A DNA stretch of 64,000 nucleotides, taken from Streptantibioticus cattleyicolor NRRL 8057 = DSM 46488 (GTDB lineage Bacteria; Actinomycetota; Actinomycetes; Streptomycetales; Streptomycetaceae). Location: NCBI RefSeq assembly GCF_000240165.1, contig NC_017585.1:620001-684000 (forward strand). Reading direction: 5' to 3'. The notes below the pieces were generated by a model. It was not told the DNA's origin, made no database searches, and saw only the letters and a program-made list of their open reading frames with translations. How positions within the stretch are numbered: position 1 is the stretch's first letter; every line of letters begins with the position of its first letter. A program made the position numbers and the translations under genes. Shown piece by piece: positions 54,562 to 62,816 of this stretch.

Positions 54562-54933
54562 TCAGATCTCCAGTTCCTTCTCGATCCTGCGGAGTTGGAG
54601 CCGGGCCATCGCCAGGTTGGCGCGGACCTTGTCCAGCGCCAGGTAGAGGAAGAGGCCGGCGCCGGAGCGGTTCCGCAGCAGTCGTATGAGGTGGTACTGG
54701 CTGCCGAGGGTGATCAGGATGTCCTCGATCTCGTCCTGGAGACCCAGCATCTCCATGGTGCGCATCTTGGCGCGTACCACGTCGGTGTTGCCCGCGGCGG
54801 CCACGGTGAGGTCGAACTGCTTGTCGCCGCCGATCGTGCCGAGCGCCATGCCGCTGGTGTAGTCGACGAGGGCGGCGCCGACGGCCCCCTCGATGGCGGT
54901 GACGGCTTCCTTCAGCGCGGCTTCGGTGTTCAT
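54562..54933 (-). CDS. Roadblock/LC7-domain protein
   Basis: 123 residues. The roadblock fold is clear: EAVTAIEGAVGAALVDYTSGMALG, FDLTVAAAGNTDVVRAKM and YHLIRLLRNRSGAGLFLYLALDKVRANLAMARLQLRRIE. Bacterial members usually regulate small Ras-like GTPases. It is the last gene of a four-gene minus-strand group with two more roadblock proteins and a DUF4388-like protein; no GTPase or histidine kinase gene is present. Confidence 0.88.
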   Translation of the reverse strand: MNTEAALKEAVTAIEGAVGAALVDYTSGMALGTIGGDKQFDLTVAAAGNTDVVRAKMRTMEMLGLQDEIEDILITLGSQYHLIRLLRNRSGAGLFLYLALDKVRANLAMARLQLRRIEKELEI

Positions 54934-54984
54934 GGTGGTGCGCGTCCTTCCGGTCGGTCGGTGGTGCGGTCGGGTACGGATGCG

Positions 54985-55386
54985 TCAGGCGCCGGTGGGC
55001 GGGGGCGGGGTGCGCGGGCCGTCCACCAGCTCGCCGATCCGGGTGCCGGCGCGGCGTCCTTCCAGGTGCATGCGGGCGACGTTGGCACGTGGCCCGGCCA
55101 GCACGGTGAGTACGGCGGTGGTGCCCGCGGCGTAGGTGGCGGCGTAGCCCTCCGTGCCGTGGACGAGCAGTTCGCGGAAGGCGCCCGCCCCGGTGGTGCC
55201 GGTGAGCCTGCGCCCCACTTCCAGGGCGACCGCGGTGAGCGCGGCCAGGCTCTCCGCCTCGGCGGGGGCGGTGGTGTCGTGGGCGATGAGGAGCCCGTCG
55301 GAGCTGGCCGCCAGCGATCCGGTCAGGCCCGGCAGTCGGGCGCGCAGCCGGCGCAGTTCGTCGTGCACGTCGGGTCGGGCGGCCAT
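54985..55386 (-). CDS. Roadblock/LC7-domain protein, MglB-like
   Basis: 133 residues from ATG 55386. DVHDELRRLRARLPGLTGSLAASSDGLLIAHD, ESLAALTAVALEVGRRLTGTTGAGAFRELLVHGTEGYAATYAAG and AVLTVLAGPRANVARMHLEGRR match the MglB-like roadblock proteins of Streptomyces conservons. The C-terminus is a Pro-rich tail. Same strand and group as the flanking genes. Confidence 0.87.
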   Translation of the reverse strand: MAARPDVHDELRRLRARLPGLTGSLAASSDGLLIAHDTTAPAEAESLAALTAVALEVGRRLTGTTGAGAFRELLVHGTEGYAATYAAGTTAVLTVLAGPRANVARMHLEGRRAGTRIGELVDGPRTPPPPTGA

Positions 55387-55465
55387 GAGCTGTCTCCTTC
55401 CGGCACGCTGTCTCAGGGCACGCCTCATGACGGCGCGGGGGGCGTGGGGTGGGCGGTCCGGGACG

Positions 55466-56230
55466 TCACAGTCTCGTCTCCAAAGCGTCACGTAGCCTGC
55501 GCAGCAGCGCGGTGTCCGGGTCGCCGGCAACCGCACCGGCCCAGGCGGGGAACGGCGGTGGGGCGGTCGGGTACGGACCGCGGGGGGTGTCGAGGTGTCC
55601 CGCGGCGGTGAGCCGGCGCACGTCCACCAGGGTGTGGAACGCCGGGCGGCCCAGCAGCCGGGCGATGGCGGCGGGGGTGCGTACGCCGTCGGCGAGGTCG
55701 AGCACCGCGCGCTGGCGTCGGGTGACCGGTGGTGCCTGCGGCAGGGTGCGGCGTACCACGGGCGCGGTGTCGGTCTGCGGCACCGGCCACAGCGCGTCCA
55801 GCAGATCACGGCGGCGGCGGGTCTCGCGTTCCAGCGATCCGGCGTCCACCGGGCGTACGGTGCCGAACCAGTGGGCCGCGCCCCGCCGGAAACGGGTGGG
55901 CCCGTCCGCCGGGTCGAGCACGAAGTAGGCCGCGTCGTAGATCGCCGCCAGGTGGATCAACTCGGCCTCGCCCAGGGTGAGTTGGCCGGTTTCCACCAGG
56001 AAGGGCCCGACCCGGCGGGCGGCGCCGGCCCGGTCGACGGCCCGCCGCCAGTCGTCGGGGGTGAGGCGTCCGCACGCGGTGAGCAGGACGTCCACGCCGG
56101 GGGCGGCCGGGCTCTCGGCGTGCACCACGCGACCGCCGTGGAGGTAGAGGGTGCCGGTGTCGCACAGCAGCGCGCCGGTCGCCTCCTCGGCGGCCAGCCG
56201 GCGGAGCATCGGGGTGGTGGTGGCGCTCAT
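55466..56230 (-). CDS. DUF4388-like (PatA N-terminal type) protein
   Basis: 254 residues from ATG 56230. The first 130 residues (MLRRLAAEEATGALLCDTGTLYLHGGRVVHAESPAAPGVDVLLTA, then GQLTLGEAELIHLAAIYDAAYFVL) match DUF4388, a domain that often joins signalling proteins and roadblock partners. The C-terminal part has a winged-helix look (TRRQRAVLDLADGVRTPAAIARLLGRPAFHTLVDVRRLTAAGHL). It may be a DNA-binding or scaffold output. Its start overlaps the stop of the upstream roadblock gene (ATGA). Confidence 0.72.
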   Translation of the reverse strand: MSATTTPMLRRLAAEEATGALLCDTGTLYLHGGRVVHAESPAAPGVDVLLTACGRLTPDDWRRAVDRAGAARRVGPFLVETGQLTLGEAELIHLAAIYDAAYFVLDPADGPTRFRRGAAHWFGTVRPVDAGSLERETRRRRDLLDALWPVPQTDTAPVVRRTLPQAPPVTRRQRAVLDLADGVRTPAAIARLLGRPAFHTLVDVRRLTAAGHLDTPRGPYPTAPPPFPAWAGAVAGDPDTALLRRLRDALETRL

Positions 56231-56625
56231 GCCAGGACCAGGCGTCCGGCGAGTTCCCGCAGCCGGATGCGGGCGAGGGCCAGGTTGCCGGCGCCCCGGT
56301 CGAGCCACAGGTAGAGGAAGACACTGCTGTCGAAGCCGGTGTCGACGAAGCGCACCAGGTGGTAGCCGTCGCCGGTGGTCACCACGAGGTCCTCGACGGG
56401 CACCTGGTGGGGTGGCGTGGTGGTGGCGGGGGGCGGCGCGAAGACGGTGTTCTCGGCGGCCAGCCGCGCCAGTTCGGCGATCTCGGCGCACCCGGTCTCG
56501 TGGTCGGCGCCGGGCGGGTCGCCGTCGGCGCCGAGCGCGAGGCCGCTGGTCCAGTCGATCACCGCGGCACTGCGCGCCCCGGGCACACCCATAGCTTCCC
56601 TGACGCACTCGTCGATTCCGGGCAC
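56227..56625 (-). CDS. Roadblock/LC7-domain protein
   Basis: 132 residues from GTG 56625, with AGAGGGG upstream. CVREAMGVPGARSAAVIDWTSGLALGAD, CAEIAELARLAAEN and YHLVRFVDTGFDSSVFLYLWLDRGAGNLALARIRLRELAGRL parallel the 54562 protein, so the two are paralogues. First gene of the four-gene group, coupled to the DUF4388-like gene by ATGA. Confidence 0.85.
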   Translation of the reverse strand: MPGIDECVREAMGVPGARSAAVIDWTSGLALGADGDPPGADHETGCAEIAELARLAAENTVFAPPPATTTPPHQVPVEDLVVTTGDGYHLVRFVDTGFDSSVFLYLWLDRGAGNLALARIRLRELAGRLVLA

Positions 56626-56857
56626 GCGCGAACCCCTCTTCCCTGAAGGCCCGGCAGGGCCGCCGGTCATCCGGAGGTGACAGCGAGACTACGCAACGTC
56701 CCCGGCGCGGGGGATGTTTTCGGGCAGGTTCCGCGGGAATATGCGCGCTTCTCCCAAGGGCGTTGATCAGCACGGCAGTTGTGCCGAACGGGCCGATCGT
56801 GGGTAACACACCGGTGGAGCCGGTGCGCGGCGTGGCCCGGCTCGGCGAGGGAGGCCG

Positions 56858-57787
56858 ATGATGGGTATCTACGGGCAGGACTGGGCTTCGTACCAGTCGT
56901 CGGCGCCGGACACCTCCGGTCTGGGTTTCGTCTTCGTGAAGGTCACCGAGGGGCTGTCCTACGTCAACCCGGAATGGGTGGCGCAGCGGGACCACGCCAA
57001 GGCCGCCGGGCTGGTGTGGGGCGCGTACCACTACCCGCACATGGACAACGCGGTGGAGGCCGAGGCCGACTACTTCCTGGCTCAAGTGGCCTGGAAACCG
57101 GGGGACATGGCGTGCCTGGACTGGGAGGGGTACGACTCCGCCAACCAGGGCGTCCCGGCGTCCCGGCAACTGGCGTACAAGGAGGCGTGGCTGCGCTACG
57201 TGAAGTCGAAGCTGCCGCGGAACCCGGTCGGCATGTACTGCAACACCGACTACTGGCGGACCATCGACACCACCGGTTACTACGGCGACTTCCTGTGGAT
57301 CGCCACCGCCGGCCGGGGCGCGGGCGACCCCGGGATCCAGGCGTCGTGGCTCTTCCACCAGTACAGCGAGGAGGGCGGCCTCGACCGCGACTACTGCCGC
57401 CTCGACAGCACCCAGGCCCTGCGGGACTGGACGCTCTCCTTCCAGCCCGGTCCCACCCCACCCCCCACGGAGGACGACATGCCCCAGTGGCACTCCGGCA
57501 CCGTCACCCCCGGTGCGCAGCCCACCGTCGCGCTCGTGCCGCACGGCACCGCCTGGTCCGCCGCCGGAAACCGCCGGCTGCACCTGGGGATGGACCGGAT
57601 CGGCGACCCCGGGGCCCGCGCGACCGTCCGCGTCGCCATCCACGACGGCCGTACCTGGAGCAGCGAGCGCACCGTCGAGGTGTCCGCCGCGGGCGGCACC
57701 GTCGACGTCGACCTGTCGCCGGACGTCGTCAAGGTGAGCCTCCAGACGACGGCCGAGGGGGTGGCGTACGCCATCGAGAGCTGGTGA
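56858..57787 (+). CDS. GH25 lysozyme-like protein without signal peptide
   Basis: 309 residues. The GH25 barrel spans about 3-200: IYGQDWASYQSS (catalytic-face Asp), FVKVTEGLSYVNP, GAYHYPHM, CLDWEGYDS (the DxE catalytic pair) and YCNTDYW. The C-terminal 100 residues (MPQWHSGTVTPGAQPTVALVPHGTAWS onward) are a beta-sandwich-like domain, perhaps wall-binding. No signal peptide is seen, so export would need a holin-like or other route, as in phage endolysins. GGGAGGCCG precedes the ATG. The HNH-like gene lies 175 bases downstream. Confidence 0.83.
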   Translation: MMGIYGQDWASYQSSAPDTSGLGFVFVKVTEGLSYVNPEWVAQRDHAKAAGLVWGAYHYPHMDNAVEAEADYFLAQVAWKPGDMACLDWEGYDSANQGVPASRQLAYKEAWLRYVKSKLPRNPVGMYCNTDYWRTIDTTGYYGDFLWIATAGRGAGDPGIQASWLFHQYSEEGGLDRDYCRLDSTQALRDWTLSFQPGPTPPPTEDDMPQWHSGTVTPGAQPTVALVPHGTAWSAAGNRRLHLGMDRIGDPGARATVRVAIHDGRTWSSERTVEVSAAGGTVDVDLSPDVVKVSLQTTAEGVAYAIESW

Positions 57788-57962
57788 CCGTCGGCGTCCC
57801 GGTGATCATCGCTCGTTCGGGTGAACTCGGGCGGTGGCTCGGTAGAACGTACCGTGGGGCGAGCACAAACCCGGTATAAGCGGCCCGGTTGGAGCGGCCC
57901 CCGTCCCAGGACGGCCGCTCCACCGCATGATCCGCCGCTCCTGCACCACCGAAGGAGCGCCC

Positions 57963-58454
57963 GTGACCCGACACACCACCAAGCACCGGCAGGTCCCTCC
58001 GAGCCGCGACCCGCGATCGCCCGTCGCCGCCCACGACCACGCCATCACCCACCGGTACACCGTCCACTACCCCGAACACGCCCCGCGTGAGAGCGACCCC
58101 CACTTCAAGGACTTCGAGGCGTTCCGCCGTCGCACCGAGGCCACCGCGCAGTGCGCGATCGGCGTCCACCGCGGCGACATGAGCGAGTGCGACCTCACCC
58201 ACCCGCTCGAACTCCACCACAGCCACGTGGAGTTCAGCCTCCAGAACGGCGTCGACCTCGCCTGGCTGGAGCACGACTACCCCGGCATCTCCGACCCCGA
58301 ACAGATCGGCGCCTGGATCGAATCCGCCGACAACCTCCAGTGGCTCTGCCGCGCCCACCACCGCGGCCCCGGCGGGGTCCACACCGCGACCGCGTCCGAC
58401 TACGAGGCGCAGAAGTACGTCCGCGGCCTCATCGGTCCCCCGCCCCGGAAGTAG
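57963..58454 (+). CDS. HNH-like nuclease domain protein
   Basis: 163 residues from GTG 57963, after GAAGGAGCGCCC. TAQCAIGVHRG and MSECDLTHPLELHHSHVEFSL, followed by NLQWLCRAHHRGPGG, carry the Cys and the HH...N...H pattern of HNH endonucleases. The N-terminal 60 residues are basic and His-rich. Such genes are frequent in phages and mobile elements; the neighbouring lysozyme strengthens that link. A hairpin at 57891-57921 (GGAGCGGCC with GGCCGCTCC) precedes it. Confidence 0.68.
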   Translation: MTRHTTKHRQVPPSRDPRSPVAAHDHAITHRYTVHYPEHAPRESDPHFKDFEAFRRRTEATAQCAIGVHRGDMSECDLTHPLELHHSHVEFSLQNGVDLAWLEHDYPGISDPEQIGAWIESADNLQWLCRAHHRGPGGVHTATASDYEAQKYVRGLIGPPPRK

Positions 58455-58493
58455 CCCGGGCCGGGCCTGCCTCCGGCGGCGGTGGCGCGGCCG

Positions 58494-59630
58494 TCACCGG
58501 GTCGGCCCGTCCCCGGCGAACTCGGCGATCAAGGCGTGCACCGAGTTGTCGGCGGAGCCGGTCCCCCGGTCCTCGTCGCCGTGCAGGGCGGCGGCCTCGG
58601 CGCCGCGGGGGAACATGGCCTGCTCGTACGCGGCGAGCGCGGCCTCGACCTCGCCGGGGTGCGCGGCGAGGGCCGTGGCGAGTTCGGCCGCGTCGAGCAT
58701 GGCGAGGTTGGCGCCCTCGCCGTTGGGGGCCGCGAGGTGGGCGGCGTCGCCGAGCAGGGTGACGCCCGGCACGCGGTCCCAGCGGTGCCCGGTCGGCAGG
58801 GCGTACAGCGGGCGCAGGATCGGCGCGGTGTCGCCGTCGGTGATCAGCGCGGTCAACTCCGGCGCCCAGCCGTCGAATTCCCGCGCGATCCGTGCGGCGG
58901 CCGTGGCGCCATCGGTGAAGTCGATGGCGTCGAACCACTCCCGCGGCTCGGTCAGCCCCAGGTACGCGTGGAGCGTGTCGTCCCGCTCCCGGTGGGCGAA
59001 GATCTCCCGGCCCTCGGCGGGCACGACCATCGCCCCGCTGCCGACCGTCTTGGAGGCGACCGGGTGCCGGGCGTCGGCGTCGAACAGGTAGGTCTCGACG
59101 ACCGACTTTCCGGTGTACTCGGGCGTGGCGTCCGACAGCAGCGGGCGTACCCGTGACCAGGCGCCGTCCGCGCCGATCAGCAGGGCCGTGGCGATGGTGC
59201 TGCCGTCGGCGAACGTCACCTCGTGGCGGCCCCCGCCGAGCGGGCGGACGCCGGTGACCTTGTGCCCCCACCGGACGGTGCCGGCCGGCAACGAGTCGAG
59301 CAGGATCTCCCGCAGCTCGCCGCGCTGCACCTCGGGGCGTCCCCCCGTGCCGTCGTCGGCCTTGTCGAACAGGACGTTCCCGGCCGGGTCGAGGATGCGC
59401 ATCGCCTGGCGGCCTTCGAGGACGATGCCGCGGAACTCGTCCATCAGATCGGCCGCTTCGAGGGCGATCTGCCCGTTGTAGTCGTGGATGTCGAGCAGTC
59501 CGCCCTGCGAACGCGCCGTCGGCGAGGGCTCGGCCTCGTAGACGGTGGCCGCCATTCCGTTGACGTGCAGGACGCGGGCGAGCGTGAGGCCGCCGAGTCC
59601 GGCGCCGATGATCGTGATGTCGGTGGTCAT
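58494..59630 (-). CDS. FAD-dependent monooxygenase, TetX-like
   Basis: 378 residues. FAD motif ITIIGAGLGGLTLARVLHVNG, the second motif DGAWSRVRPLL (DG fingerprint) and GVTLLGDAAHLAAPNGEGANLAMLDA (GD motif) define a class A flavin monooxygenase. The group with QGGLLDIHDYNGQIAL includes TetX-type tetracycline hydroxylases. It may hydroxylate an aromatic or polyketide compound; antibiotic inactivation is possible but unproven. A neighbouring SDR gene is divergent. Confidence 0.87.
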   Translation of the reverse strand: MTTDITIIGAGLGGLTLARVLHVNGMAATVYEAEPSPTARSQGGLLDIHDYNGQIALEAADLMDEFRGIVLEGRQAMRILDPAGNVLFDKADDGTGGRPEVQRGELREILLDSLPAGTVRWGHKVTGVRPLGGGRHEVTFADGSTIATALLIGADGAWSRVRPLLSDATPEYTGKSVVETYLFDADARHPVASKTVGSGAMVVPAEGREIFAHRERDDTLHAYLGLTEPREWFDAIDFTDGATAAARIAREFDGWAPELTALITDGDTAPILRPLYALPTGHRWDRVPGVTLLGDAAHLAAPNGEGANLAMLDAAELATALAAHPGEVEAALAAYEQAMFPRGAEAAALHGDEDRGTGSADNSVHALIAEFAGDGPTR

Positions 59631-59964
59631 GGGGGCTTCCCATCTGATCGCGGACCGCTGGGCGGACGCCCCCGCCGGTCACTTCGCGGTGCCGGTGGCC
59701 CGCCGTGGCCGGCCGCCGACGAGATCCACCGTCCCGGCCGCCACCGACAGACCACCGACAGACCGCCGACGGCGCCGACAACCGGCCGACACCGGCCCCT
59801 CTCGGCGCGGTCAGGACACCGGCGCGGCCAGGTGACCGCCGTACCCCAGGGGGTGTCCCGCCGACCCGCAACCGTGTGCCCCCGGGCGTTGCACACCGTT
59901 CCGCCACCCGACCGTGACGCATAGTGGCCGAAAACGCCCAGCTCGAACAGACCGGAGCGATGCC
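59631..59964. promoter_or_regulatory. Divergent promoter region with short tandem repeats
   Basis: The 334-base gap between the monooxygenase and the SDR gene has no gene. ACCGACAGACC occurs twice head to tail (59743-59753 and 59754-59764), followed by more CCGAC repeats to about 59790. These may be operator or phasing repeats. A GGAGCG site precedes the SDR ATG. Confidence 0.4.
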
Positions 59965-60729
59965 ATGGCCAACATCCCGGACCGGACACTGCGCGGCAAG
60001 GCCGCCTTCGTGGGCGGTGCCTCACGCAACCTCGGCGCGCTGATCAGCCGTACGCTCGCCGCCGAGGGCGTCCGGGTCGCCGTGCACTACAACAGCGACT
60101 CCTCGGCGGCCCAGGCCCAGCAGGTGGTGGACGACATCACGGCGTCCGGCGGTGATGCCTTCGCGCTCCAGGCCGACCTGACCCGGGTCGATCAGGTGGA
60201 GCGCGCCTTCGACCAGGTGGTGGAGCGCTTCGGGCGGCTCGACCACAGCGTCAACACGGCCGGGATGGTGCTGAAGAAGCCGCTGGCCGAGGTGGACGAG
60301 GCGGAGTACGACCGGATGTTCGCGGTCAACGCCAAGGCCGCGTTCTTCACCATGCGGGCGGCGGCCCGGCGTATCGAGGACGGCGGGAAGATCGTCACCG
60401 TGGTCACCTCGCTGCTGGCCGCCTTCACCGGGCTGTACTCGGTCTACGCGGGCAGCAAGGCACCCGTCGAGCACTTCACCCGGGCGCTGGCCAAGGAGAT
60501 GTACGGCCGCAACGTCTCGGTGGTCAACATCGCCCCGGGCCCGATGGACACCTCGTTCTTCTACCCCGTGGAGTCGCCGGAGGCGATCGCCTTCCACAAG
60601 TCCTCGGCGCTCAACGGGGAGTTGACCCGGATCGAGGACATCGTGCCCTGGGTCGTCTTCCTCCTCACCGACGGCTGGTGGGCCACCGGGCAGACGTTCT
60701 TCGTCAACGGCGGTTACACCACGCGCTGA
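59965..60729 (+). CDS. Short-chain dehydrogenase/reductase
   Basis: 254 residues from ATG 59965. NAD(P) region AAFVGGASRNLGALISRTLA (a less usual GGASRNLG in place of TGxxxGIG), HSVNTAGMVLK, Ser region TVVTSLLAAFTGLYSVYAGSKAP with an intact YxxxK, and PGPMDTSFFYP. It reduces or oxidises a small molecule. It lies just before the dioxygenase gene with which it converges; a role in the nearby amino-acid pathway is not shown. Confidence 0.87.
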   Translation: MANIPDRTLRGKAAFVGGASRNLGALISRTLAAEGVRVAVHYNSDSSAAQAQQVVDDITASGGDAFALQADLTRVDQVERAFDQVVERFGRLDHSVNTAGMVLKKPLAEVDEAEYDRMFAVNAKAAFFTMRAAARRIEDGGKIVTVVTSLLAAFTGLYSVYAGSKAPVEHFTRALAKEMYGRNVSVVNIAPGPMDTSFFYPVESPEAIAFHKSSALNGELTRIEDIVPWVVFLLTDGWWATGQTFFVNGGYTTR

Positions 60730-60771
60730 CCGGCCGCACCGCCCGCGGGCCCGCCGCCGGGGACGGACCCT

Positions 60772-61578
60772 TCAGGACCAGACGACCAGTTCGCCGCCGG
60801 CCGTGACGCCGAGGAAGCAGGCGAGGGCGATCCGCCGCTGGCCCGGGGCGCCGGGATGGACGACGTGGTAGTTGTTCGCGTTGAACAGCAGGGCGTCGCC
60901 GGCGGCCGGGGCCACGGTGACGTACGGGTCGTCGGCGACCGCGGTGGGCTGGAAGCCGTATCCGTGCCGGCGGTTCTCGTCGGCGGGTTCCCAGCGGTGG
61001 CGCCACACGGTGGTGGTGCCGCCTTCGCGGGGAGCGGCGAGCCACGCGTTGAAGGCGAGTTGGGCCACGATCTTCTGGTCGAAGAGCCCGCCGCGGTATT
61101 CCCGGTTGATGTCGTCGTAGTGGATGAAGGTGCCGTCGTTGACCTCGCGGAGCATGCCGACGAAGGCGGGCCGGCCGCCGATGGTGGCGGGTGCGGGGCG
61201 TACGCCCCAGGCCCGGCCGAGGGCGTCCAGCGCCAGTTCCAGCGGGTCGGGTGTCATACCGATCCCAGCCCACTGCCGTCGGGCGGTGTCCGCGTCGTGC
61301 CAGTAGCGGTCGGCGTCCAGGGCGAGTTCGGGGGTGCGGTAGTCGTTGAGGGCGGTGCCGAACCGGGCCATCGGGTGGTGCATGCGGTCGAGGTCGAAGC
61401 TGACCACGGGCACCCGGTGCAGCGAGGTCAGCATGGTGTCGAGCGCCGGCCGGCCGAAGAACCCCGGCACCCGGACGGTGCCGAGCAGGCCGGCCGCCAG
61501 GTCGTCGAGGTGGCGTCGGGTGAAGGCCGCCGCCTCCACCGCCGGAAACGTCGCGTGGTGGTGTGTCGTGCCGGACAT
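60772..61578 (-). CDS. Fe(II)/2-oxoglutarate-dependent dioxygenase, divergent from the halogenase gene
   Basis: 268 residues from ATG 61578, with GGAGGCGAG upstream. Iron ligands are the HxD in FIHYDDINRE and the distal His in NNYHVVHPG, with an Arg in GQRRIAL for 2-oxoglutarate. The core reads as a hydroxylase-type cupin; no halogenase-like HxG is present. Its start faces the besD-like gene across 411 bases, so it probably belongs to the same cluster. In the known pathway BesE hydroxylates gamma-glutamyl-propargylglycine; this gene is a candidate for that step, but the assignment is inferred from position. Confidence 0.75.
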   Translation of the reverse strand: MSGTTHHHATFPAVEAAAFTRRHLDDLAAGLLGTVRVPGFFGRPALDTMLTSLHRVPVVSFDLDRMHHPMARFGTALNDYRTPELALDADRYWHDADTARRQWAGIGMTPDPLELALDALGRAWGVRPAPATIGGRPAFVGMLREVNDGTFIHYDDINREYRGGLFDQKIVAQLAFNAWLAAPREGGTTTVWRHRWEPADENRRHGYGFQPTAVADDPYVTVAPAAGDALLFNANNYHVVHPGAPGQRRIALACFLGVTAGGELVVWS

Positions 61579-61989
61579 CTCGCCTCCGATACCTGAAGTC
61601 GAAGTCTCAGCAAGAGGGAACAGAGTACAGCGGCATATTCCGTCGAAGTAAGGACCGGACAGGGCGGTCCGCGCCGCCCGCCGGCGCACCCGCGGGCCCG
61701 GGCCCAGCTCGGCCGCCGTGCGGCACCGGAAATCCGGCACGGCTGGGACGCGGGTGACCCGCGGAGTCGGCCGGAAACGATCGGTTTTCCGCCCGGACAG
61801 GATGGCCGGAACTTATCTCCGGCAACGCTGGACGTCTCCTGCTGACAGAATTAACACCTGACTCACCGGGGAACCCTGGAGCGGGGGTTGTAGGCGGACC
61901 GGAATGTGCCTAGTGTGGTCGCGCACCCCTCGCCAGGCCCCCCTATGATCATTTCAGCCGACCGCATACGCGAGCATCGGAGATTCATC
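61579..61989. promoter_or_regulatory. Divergent promoter region, dioxygenase versus halogenase
   Basis: 411 bases without a confident gene. It has AT-rich patches near 61607-61640 and 61811-61860 and a small inverted repeat GCCGGA/TCCGGC at 61805-61823. Two in-frame starts for the halogenase lie inside it (GTG 61906, ATG 61945) but were not chosen. The region should hold both cluster promoters. Confidence 0.45.
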
Positions 61990-62748
61990 GTGGGCAGTAA
62001 CCGGCAGGAACTCAAAGACGTGTGCGCACCCCTCGAAAAGGACGACATCCGGCGGTTGTCGCAAGCCTTCCACCGGTTCGGCATCGTCACGGTGACGGAA
62101 CTGATCGAACCCCATACCCGCAAACTCGTCCGGGCCGAGGCCGACCGCCTCCTCGACCAGTACGCGGAGCGCCGGGATCTGCGGCTGGCGACCACCGACT
62201 ACACCCGCCGCTCGATGTCGGTGGTGCCCAGCGAGACCATCGCGGCCAACAGCGAGTTGGTGACCGGGCTCTACGCGCACCGGGAACTCCTCGCGCCGCT
62301 GGAGGCCATCGCGGGCGAACGTCTGCACCCGTGCCCCAAGGCCGACGAAGAGTTTCTGATAACCCGCCAGGAACAGCGCGGGGACACCCACGGCTGGCAC
62401 TGGGGCGACTTCAGCTTCGCGCTGATCTGGGTGCTCCAGGCCCCGCCGATCGACGTCGGCGGCCTGCTCCAGTGCGTCCCGCACACCACCTGGGACAAGG
62501 CGTCCCCGCAGATCAACCGGTATCTGGTGGAGAACCCCATCGACACCTACCACTTCGAATCGGGTGACGTGTACTTTCTGCGCACCGACACCACCTTGCA
62601 CCGCACGATTCCGCTGCGCGAGGACACCACCCGCATCATCCTGAACATGACGTGGGCCGGCGAACGCGATCTCAGCAGGAAACTCGCGGCCGACGACCGC
62701 TGGTGGGACAACGCCGAAGTGTCGGCGGCACGGGCCATCAAGGACTGA
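61990..62748 (+). CDS. besD: BesD-type amino-acid radical halogenase (lysine 4-chlorinase)
   Basis: 252 residues from GTG 61990, with GGAGA six bases upstream. With this start the iron site is His137-Trp138-Gly139 and His204, the HxG arrangement that leaves room for chloride. As I recall BesD from Streptomyces cattleya, its ligands carry the same numbers, and Arg74, Glu120, His134, Asn219, Thr221 and Trp238-Trp239 also fall where BesD has substrate or pocket residues. The enzyme uses Fe(II), 2-oxoglutarate, O2 and chloride to make 4-chloro-L-lysine. Starts at 61906 or 61945 would add residues and break this numbering. It lies 68 bases before the besC-like gene. Confidence 0.88.
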
Positions 62749-62816
62749 CGGCACGAGGGAACGGCGCCAATTCACCGCACAACGTCAGGCGAGCGCGACA
62801 GGTGAGGGAAACCAGA

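Noticed and set aside
59743-59764. Tandem ACCGACAGACC repeats considered as a CRISPR or iteron array
   Set aside because: Only two perfect 11-bp units with no spacers and no cas or rep gene; simple repeat in a promoter region.
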